From the NCBI GenBank assembly GCA_023458755.1, contig JAEWYE010000083.1, forward strand, positions 1 to 8,870: 8,870 nt of DNA. Direction: 5' to 3'. Below, in pieces: positions 4,741 through 8,870 of this stretch. Below the pieces are notes generated by a model. The model did no database searches. It saw only the letters and a list, made by a program, of their open reading frames with translations, and was not told the DNA's origin. How positions within the stretch are numbered: position 1 is the stretch's first letter; the number at the start of each line of letters is the position of its first letter. A program made the translations under genes and the position numbers. This DNA is from Bacillota bacterium (GTDB lineage: Bacteria > Bacillota > Clostridia > Oscillospirales > Acutalibacteraceae).

Positions 4741-7092
4741 ATGAATACCGATATTCATAAGGAATATGTGTTAGAGAACCTCTGCTGTGGTAACTGTGCC
4801 GCGAAAATTGAGCGCGAAGTGGGAAATCTGAACGGCATATCTGAATCCAATGTTGATTTTGTATCGAAAACGCTTACTTTGGAGCTAGCAGACCAGCATT
4901 CAACTGATAATCTATTTCATCAGATTGAATCCATTGTGAAAAGGCATGACTCCGATATCATTTTAAAAGAAAAGATTGCGACTGAGCCGGGAAAAAAAGT
5001 TCTCTACCTAAACGGTTTGGACTGCGCCGTCTGTGCACAAAAAATTGAAAACGCCGTAAAGGGTTTGGATGGGGTAAAAACAGCAACGGTTGATTTTGCG
5101 GCACAGCGGATGACCCTGGAAGCCGCTGATAAGAATAATATGCCGGCAATTCTGCGGGTGGCCTCACAAACTGTGACAGCTTTGGAACCGGATGTGAAAA
5201 TATCCTACACGCCGAACAAAGCCGGTCAACCGGAATCTGCCGATAAAAAAGGACGGCTTTCGCGCCTTGGCCTGATTTTTGGTGCTGTTCTGTTTGTCGT
5301 AGGTCTTATTTTCTCTTTTCCAAAGCCAATCGAATTCGCACTGTTTCTTGCCAGTTTTCTTTTGGTAGGCGGTGAAGTGGTTTTTAAAGCCCTTCGGAAT
5401 ATTGCAAGAGGTCAGGTTTTTGACGAAAATTTTCTGATGAGCGTAGCAACAATCGGTGCTTTCGCAATCGGTGATTATCCCGAAGGCGTTGCCGTTATGC
5501 TTTTCTATCAGATTGGCGAGCTTTTGCAGGATATCGCGGTCAACCGCTCCCGAAAGTCCATCTCCGCGCTTATGGATATCCGCCCGGATTATGCAAACCT
5601 GAAAGACGGCGATGAAATACGGAAGGTAACTCCGGAAGAAGTGGGAATCGGCGATACGATTGTGGTACGGCCCGGTGAAAAAATCCCCCTTGACGGAAAA
5701 ATCATTGACGGAAAATCTTCTTTGGACACCTCCGCGCTTACCGGTGAATCTCTTCCGCGCGATGTGGAAGCAGGTGACGAGGTGTTATCCGGTTCAGTCA
5801 ACAAAAGCGGATTGCTGACCATTGAAGTTACAAAGGAGTTCGGCGAATCCACCGTATCCCGAATCTTGGATTTGGTACAGAACGCGAGCAGTCAAAAAGC
5901 TCCGACTGAAAACTTTATTACCAAGTTTGCCCGTTATTATACTCCCGCGGTCGTTTTTGCGGCGCTTGCGCTGGCTCTTCTCCCACCGCTGCTGATGCCG
6001 GGAGCGTCTTTTTCGGAGTGGATTAACCGCGGTTTAATCTTCTTGGTGGTATCCTGTCCCTGCGCGCTTGTCGTTTCGATTCCGCTAAGCTTTTTCGGAG
6101 GAATCGGCGGTGCTTCAAAGAACGGAATACTGGTAAAAGGCAGCAATTATTTAGAAGCCCTTAACAACGTCGATACCGTTGTCTTTGATAAAACCGGCAC
6201 GCTGACAAGAGGTAACTTTAAAGTTACAGAAATTGCAGCCGCTAACAATTTTTCAAAAGAAGAAGTTCTGGAGTTTGCCGCACATGCCGAGAATTTTTCC
6301 AATCATCCGATTGCCGTTTCCATTCGTGAGGCTTACGGCAAGGAAATTAACAACCAGCTCGTATCGGATTACGAGGAAGTATCCGGTCACGGTATCCGCG
6401 TAAAAATTGACGGCAAATCGGTGCTTGCGGGCAATGCAAAACTGATGGATACCGAGAAGATTGAATGGGAAAAAGAATCCATACCCGGAACCGTTGTCTA
6501 CCTTGCAATTGACGGAAAATTCGCGGGATATCTTGTCATATCGGACGAAGTGAAACCGGACAGCAAAGAGACCATTCAAAAGCTGAAAGCAATCGGTGTT
6601 CACAAAACAGTAATGCTGACCGGCGACAGCAAGGCAACCGGTGAAAAAGTAGCGAACGAGCTCGGTCTTGACGCAGCCTACACAGAACTGCTGCCTCAGC
6701 AAAAAGTCGAGCAAATGGAAAACCTCTCAAAAGAGCTTTTACCGAATGGCAAACTGGTATTTGTGGGAGACGGCATTAATGACGCGCCGGTATTGGCACA
6801 GGCCGATGTCGGTGTCGCGATGGGCGGTCTCGGCTCCGACGCGGCAATTGAGGCGGCGGACATCGTTTTAATGACAGATGAACCGTCAAAGCTTGTAGAT
6901 GCAATCCGTATTGCCAAACGGACACGCCGGATTGTGTGGCAAAATATTATTTTTGCATTGGGTGTCAAGGCTGTTTTCTTAATACTCGGTGCTTTTGGTA
7001 TTGCAAACATGTGGGAAGCTGTTTTCGGTGACGTAGGTGTTACCGTAATCGCTGTCATCAACGCCACAAGAACCATGCGCACACTAAAATAA
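4741..7092 (+). CDS. P1B-type heavy-metal exporting ATPase (Zn/Cd/Pb; ZntA/CadA-like)
   Basis: A 783-residue membrane pump that couples ATP hydrolysis to metal export. Two N-terminal heavy-metal-associated domains carry CCGNC (15-19) and CAVC (95-98). Core motifs: TGES (334-337) in the actuator, CPC (439-441) in the transport helix, DKTGT with the phosphorylated Asp483, SNHPIA in the nucleotide domain, and GDGIND (676-681). The last helices carry GVKAVF and GDVGVT, whose Lys and Asp-x-Gly are the signature of the Zn/Cd/Pb (P1B-2) subgroup rather than copper pumps. ATG 4741 is chosen because AAGGAG (4727-4732) stands 8 nt upstream; an in-frame ATG at 4696 would add 15 acidic residues but has no SD. 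It lies 154 bp after the ArsR-family gene with a repeated operator between. Exact metal is inferred. Confidence 0.96.
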   Translation: MNTDIHKEYVLENLCCGNCAAKIEREVGNLNGISESNVDFVSKTLTLELADQHSTDNLFHQIESIVKRHDSDIILKEKIATEPGKKVLYLNGLDCAVCAQKIENAVKGLDGVKTATVDFAAQRMTLEAADKNNMPAILRVASQTVTALEPDVKISYTPNKAGQPESADKKGRLSRLGLIFGAVLFVVGLIFSFPKPIEFALFLASFLLVGGEVVFKALRNIARGQVFDENFLMSVATIGAFAIGDYPEGVAVMLFYQIGELLQDIAVNRSRKSISALMDIRPDYANLKDGDEIRKVTPEEVGIGDTIVVRPGEKIPLDGKIIDGKSSLDTSALTGESLPRDVEAGDEVLSGSVNKSGLLTIEVTKEFGESTVSRILDLVQNASSQKAPTENFITKFARYYTPAVVFAALALALLPPLLMPGASFSEWINRGLIFLVVSCPCALVVSIPLSFFGGIGGASKNGILVKGSNYLEALNNVDTVVFDKTGTLTRGNFKVTEIAAANNFSKEEVLEFAAHAENFSNHPIAVSIREAYGKEINNQLVSDYEEVSGHGIRVKIDGKSVLAGNAKLMDTEKIEWEKESIPGTVVYLAIDGKFAGYLVISDEVKPDSKETIQKLKAIGVHKTVMLTGDSKATGEKVANELGLDAAYTELLPQQKVEQMENLSKELLPNGKLVFVGDGINDAPVLAQADVGVAMGGLGSDAAIEAADIVLMTDEPSKLVDAIRIAKRTRRIVWQNIIFALGVKAVFLILGAFGIANMWEAVFGDVGVTVIAVINATRTMRTLK

Positions 7093-7129
7093 ATTTAATT
7101 CCTAAAAAATTAAGAGCGAAAAACGAACA

Positions 7130-7174
7130 AACACACCGGACAGCCTAAGAGCAGTTGCCCGGTGTGTTCCTTTT
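7130..7174 (+). terminator. Terminator after the ATPase gene, probably bidirectional
   Basis: AACACACCGG (7130-7139) and CCGGTGTGTT (7159-7168) form a perfect 10-bp stem with a 19-nt loop, followed on the plus strand by CCTTTTAT. On the minus strand the stem is followed by a T-rich stretch (TTTGTTCGTTTTT), so it can also serve the convergent SDR gene that ends at 7217. Confidence 0.85.
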
Positions 7175-7216
7175 ATACTATTTTAATTTTAAGCGAAATC
7201 ATTTGGCTGCTATATT

Positions 7217-7924
7217 TTAAGACTCTTCCAAATGCCAGCCGAAATCGCCGTGATAAATCATTTGGCGGGTCATGCCGCCATCTATACAAATGTTTTCGCC
7301 GGTAATAAAGCCGGATTTTTCCGAGCAAAGGTACAGCACCATATTGGCAATGTCCAACGGGTTCCCAACCCTGCCGGCAGGATGCTGCTTTGCATCCGAG
7401 CCGTCGTAATGGCTGTTCTGCGTATCAATCCATCCTGGAGAAATCGAATTGACCCTAACCTTTCCGGCAAGGCTGACCGCCAGCGCGTGGGTAAGGGCTG
7501 AAATTCCGCCCTTGGCAGCGGAATAGCTTTCAGTGAACGGTTGGCTCATCCGGTCTCGGCTGGAAGAAATATTCACGATACTTGCTCCCGGCGCAAAATG
7601 ATTCAGGAATAGCTGAGTCAGCATGAACGGAGCTGTAATCCCCACGCGAAGCGCATAATTGAACTCATCATAGGTACAGGCATCAATACCCTTGAACAAG
7701 GGCATGGCGTTGTTGATGAGATAGTCAACACGTCCGTATTGCTTCAGCACAGTGTCTGCAAAATGCTTCAAAGTCGATTCGTCACTGATATCACCCACGA
7801 AATAAGGGTTGTCCTGTATATCAATGACGCAAACTTCCGCGCCGTACTTTATAAACTCTTCGCAGATGCATTTTCCAATACCGCTGGCACCCCCGGTGAC
7901 AACAGCGACTTTATTTTTAAACAT
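7217..7924 (-). CDS. SDR-family NAD(P)-dependent oxidoreductase
   Basis: A 235-residue classical short-chain dehydrogenase/reductase: soluble, Rossmann fold, reversible oxidation of an alcohol or reduction of a carbonyl with NAD(P). Motifs in order: TGGASGIG (10-17) for dinucleotide binding; Asp35 at the end of the second strand (VCVIDIQD), which favours NAD(H) over NADP(H); GDISD (44-48); NNA (71-73); Ser121 in NISSSR; the catalytic pair Tyr134 and Lys138 in YSAAK; SPGWIDT (162-168); and IDGGMT near the C terminus. Length is normal and nothing is missing. The substrate cannot be told from sequence. ATG 7924 has AGGAG 6 nt upstream. It is convergent with the ATPase gene and has no evident link to metal handling. 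Confidence 0.93.
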   Translation of the reverse strand: MFKNKVAVVTGGASGIGKCICEEFIKYGAEVCVIDIQDNPYFVGDISDESTLKHFADTVLKQYGRVDYLINNAMPLFKGIDACTYDEFNYALRVGITAPFMLTQLFLNHFAPGASIVNISSSRDRMSQPFTESYSAAKGGISALTHALAVSLAGKVRVNSISPGWIDTQNSHYDGSDAKQHPAGRVGNPLDIANMVLYLCSEKSGFITGENICIDGGMTRQMIYHGDFGWHLEES

Positions 7925-7988
7925 AAAGTTCTCCTATTCTGCATGACCTTGTTCAGCCACGCGGCAAATTTTCATTCCTAAATATAAC

Positions 7989-8031
7989 AAAAAACGCATC
8001 AAACAACCTACAAGCGGCTATTTGATACGTT
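7989..8031 (-). terminator. Minus-strand intrinsic terminator between the unknown gene and the SDR gene
   Basis: On the minus strand AACGUAUCAAA (plus 8021-8031) pairs with UUUGAUGCGUU (plus 7993-8003) over 11 bp including one U-G wobble. It is followed by a run of six T (7994-7989, the first two shared with the stem). On the plus strand the wobble becomes a C-A mismatch and there is no long T tract, so the direction is clear. It would end transcripts from the gene at 8143-8736. Confidence 0.75.
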
Positions 8032-8110
8032 TCTCTCAATGGTCGAGGTGAAATTATAGACCTGGAGAAATCCAGTAATATCAACGGTTGCGGACAATCG
8101 ACGAGCAATA

Positions 8111-8135
8111 TTTATATTTTTATATAAAATATAAA
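8111..8135. repeat. AT-only inverted repeat downstream of the unknown gene
   Basis: TTTATATTTT (8111-8120) and AAAATATAAA (8126-8135) are exact reverse complements around TATAT. It begins 7 bp past the stop codon of the minus-strand gene. A pure A/T hairpin is a poor terminator; it may protect the transcript 3' end or merely reflect low-complexity AT-rich spacer. Confidence 0.4.
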
Positions 8136-8142
8136 ATAGATA

Positions 8143-8736
8143 TTAGACTTCAATTATTTTTGCACGATACATGCCTTGCTTTTTTAATATATCTACCACA
8201 TTATACGCATCAAGGCCCTCAATACAGATTCTGCGGCATTCACCAGGATAGTCTTGCGAAAAAGTATCCCAAGCAGTGATCAAATGGTCAGTTTTGTGTA
8301 AACCATATTTTGTTAGTAAGGCGGCATACTTTTCTGGCATCTCCGAATAAATAGAAACCACTTTGTATGTCTGAATAAAAATCTCTTCGTGGCTTTTATG
8401 AGATGCAATTGCAAATTGCGATAATCCGTCACTTAATAATAGTTGACCGTATGAAGTCATTATTGTATCAATTTGACTTCGCGTTTGCCCGTCAAGATAT
8501 AGTACCTCTTGGTGAAGGATTTCCTTAAATTCCATTTTGTTTTCTTCATCAATTGACAGCGGTAATTGCATCACCAAAAACAATGGTTCAGGAAGTGCTC
8601 TATAAAAATTGGAAACTAAAGCTGATAGTTTCTCGTAGCTAACATTAGCGCAAATGGATTCTCCCTTAAATACCTGATATTCTTCCAAAACCTTATCTGG
8701 GAATGGAATTGTCACTCCGGGGGCAGTTTGGAACAT
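8143..8736 (-). CDS. Uncharacterised cytoplasmic protein
   Basis: I do not recognise this family. It would be 197 residues from the ATG at 8736, chosen because the AAGGA at the end of the repeat lies 9 nt upstream; a TTG at 8787 would add 17 repeat-encoded residues. There is no signal peptide, membrane helix or cysteine cluster. The protein is acidic to neutral and mixed alpha/beta in appearance, with conserved-looking stretches LPEPLFLVMQLPL (about 48-60), FAIASHKSHEEIFIQTYKVVSIYS (about 107-130), and TAWDTFSQDYPGECRRI near the C terminus. Base composition is more AT-rich than feoB (20 G/C of 60 at 8341-8400 against 37 of 60 at 2461-2520), hinting at a different origin. Small soluble proteins of this style occur as immunity proteins, but nothing here proves that. 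Confidence 0.7.
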   Translation of the reverse strand: MFQTAPGVTIPFPDKVLEEYQVFKGESICANVSYEKLSALVSNFYRALPEPLFLVMQLPLSIDEENKMEFKEILHQEVLYLDGQTRSQIDTIMTSYGQLLLSDGLSQFAIASHKSHEEIFIQTYKVVSIYSEMPEKYAALLTKYGLHKTDHLITAWDTFSQDYPGECRRICIEGLDAYNVVDILKKQGMYRAKIIEV

Positions 8737-8870
8737 GACATACACTCCTTGTATTATAGAGTAGTAGTTATTAAAGCCCCTCTCCAAGGGCTGTGCTACA
8801 CTGTAAAGGATGCTGTGGATTGGTTAATCACTCCTACCACCAGATGGTTTCAGAAAGGTTCCAACCACAG
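8737..8870 (-). promoter_or_regulatory. Structured 5' leader, second copy, before the unknown gene
   Basis: Same elements as the left leader on the minus strand: SD AAGGA (plus 8746-8750), its complement UCCUU (plus 8806-8810), the GC hairpin (plus 8775-8792) and the long 5' stem (plus 8812-8823 with 8861-8870; the outermost pair would need base 8871, outside the window). SD-to-ATG distance is again 9 nt although the 9 nt differ in sequence from those before feoA. Confidence 0.5.
8746..8870 (-). repeat. 125-bp inverted repeat, right copy
   Basis: Perfect reverse-complement match to 2-126. Read on the minus strand it leads into the gene at 8143-8736 in the same way the left copy leads into feoA. 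Identity ends at the AAGGA (plus-strand 8746-8750), and the next ATG again lies 9 nt away. The copy runs to the last base of the window, so whether the repeat extends further outward cannot be seen. Confidence 0.95.

Noticed and set aside
1..8870. The whole window as a transposon with 125-bp terminal inverted repeats
   Set aside because: There is no transposase or recombinase gene inside, no target duplication can be seen, and the cargo includes ordinary housekeeping-type genes.

Overview
The window looks like a stretch of a chromosome (or one assembled contig) from an anaerobic, low-to-mid GC Firmicute, most likely a Clostridia/Oscillospirales-type bacterium. Evidence for this: strong AGGAG-type ribosome binding sites, a consensus sigma-A promoter, a FeoB with the clostridial-style extracytoplasmic insertion, and a small cysteine-rich FeoB-associated membrane protein in place of a FeoC. 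The organism is inferred from style only. No rRNA, tRNA, transposase, integrase or CRISPR array is visible.

Layout. Positions 2-126 and 8746-8870 are a perfect 125-bp inverted repeat at the two ends, each copy reading inward. Each copy ends exactly at an AAGGA Shine-Dalgarno sequence placed 9 nt before an ATG: feoA on the left, an unrecognised gene on the right. From the left come feoA, an intrinsic terminator and a dyad, feoB, and a short Cys-rich membrane protein gene (2977-3150) missed by simple ORF calling: a ferrous-iron uptake operon. A minus-strand gene (3300-3989) with a C-terminal antibiotic-biosynthesis-monooxygenase-like domain follows. A divergent promoter region then leads to an ArsR/SmtB metal sensor (4221-4586) and a P1B-type Zn/Cd/Pb-exporting ATPase (4741-7092). 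Two closely similar 30-bp candidate operators sit before the sensor gene and before the ATPase gene. A shared terminator separates these from a minus-strand SDR oxidoreductase (7217-7924). An AT-rich spacer and an AT-richer gene of unknown function (8143-8736, minus) close the window.

How the parts fit. The core theme is divalent metal homeostasis: Fe(II) import by Feo and Zn/Cd/Pb export by the ATPase under a thiol- and His/Asp/Glu-based sensor. The most unusual item is the end repeat. Besides carrying the SD it carries a perfectly complementary UCCUU and two hairpins, so it could work as a translation-controlling RNA leader placed in front of two unrelated genes. It could equally be a high-copy genomic repeat at which an assembly broke; these two ideas are compatible.
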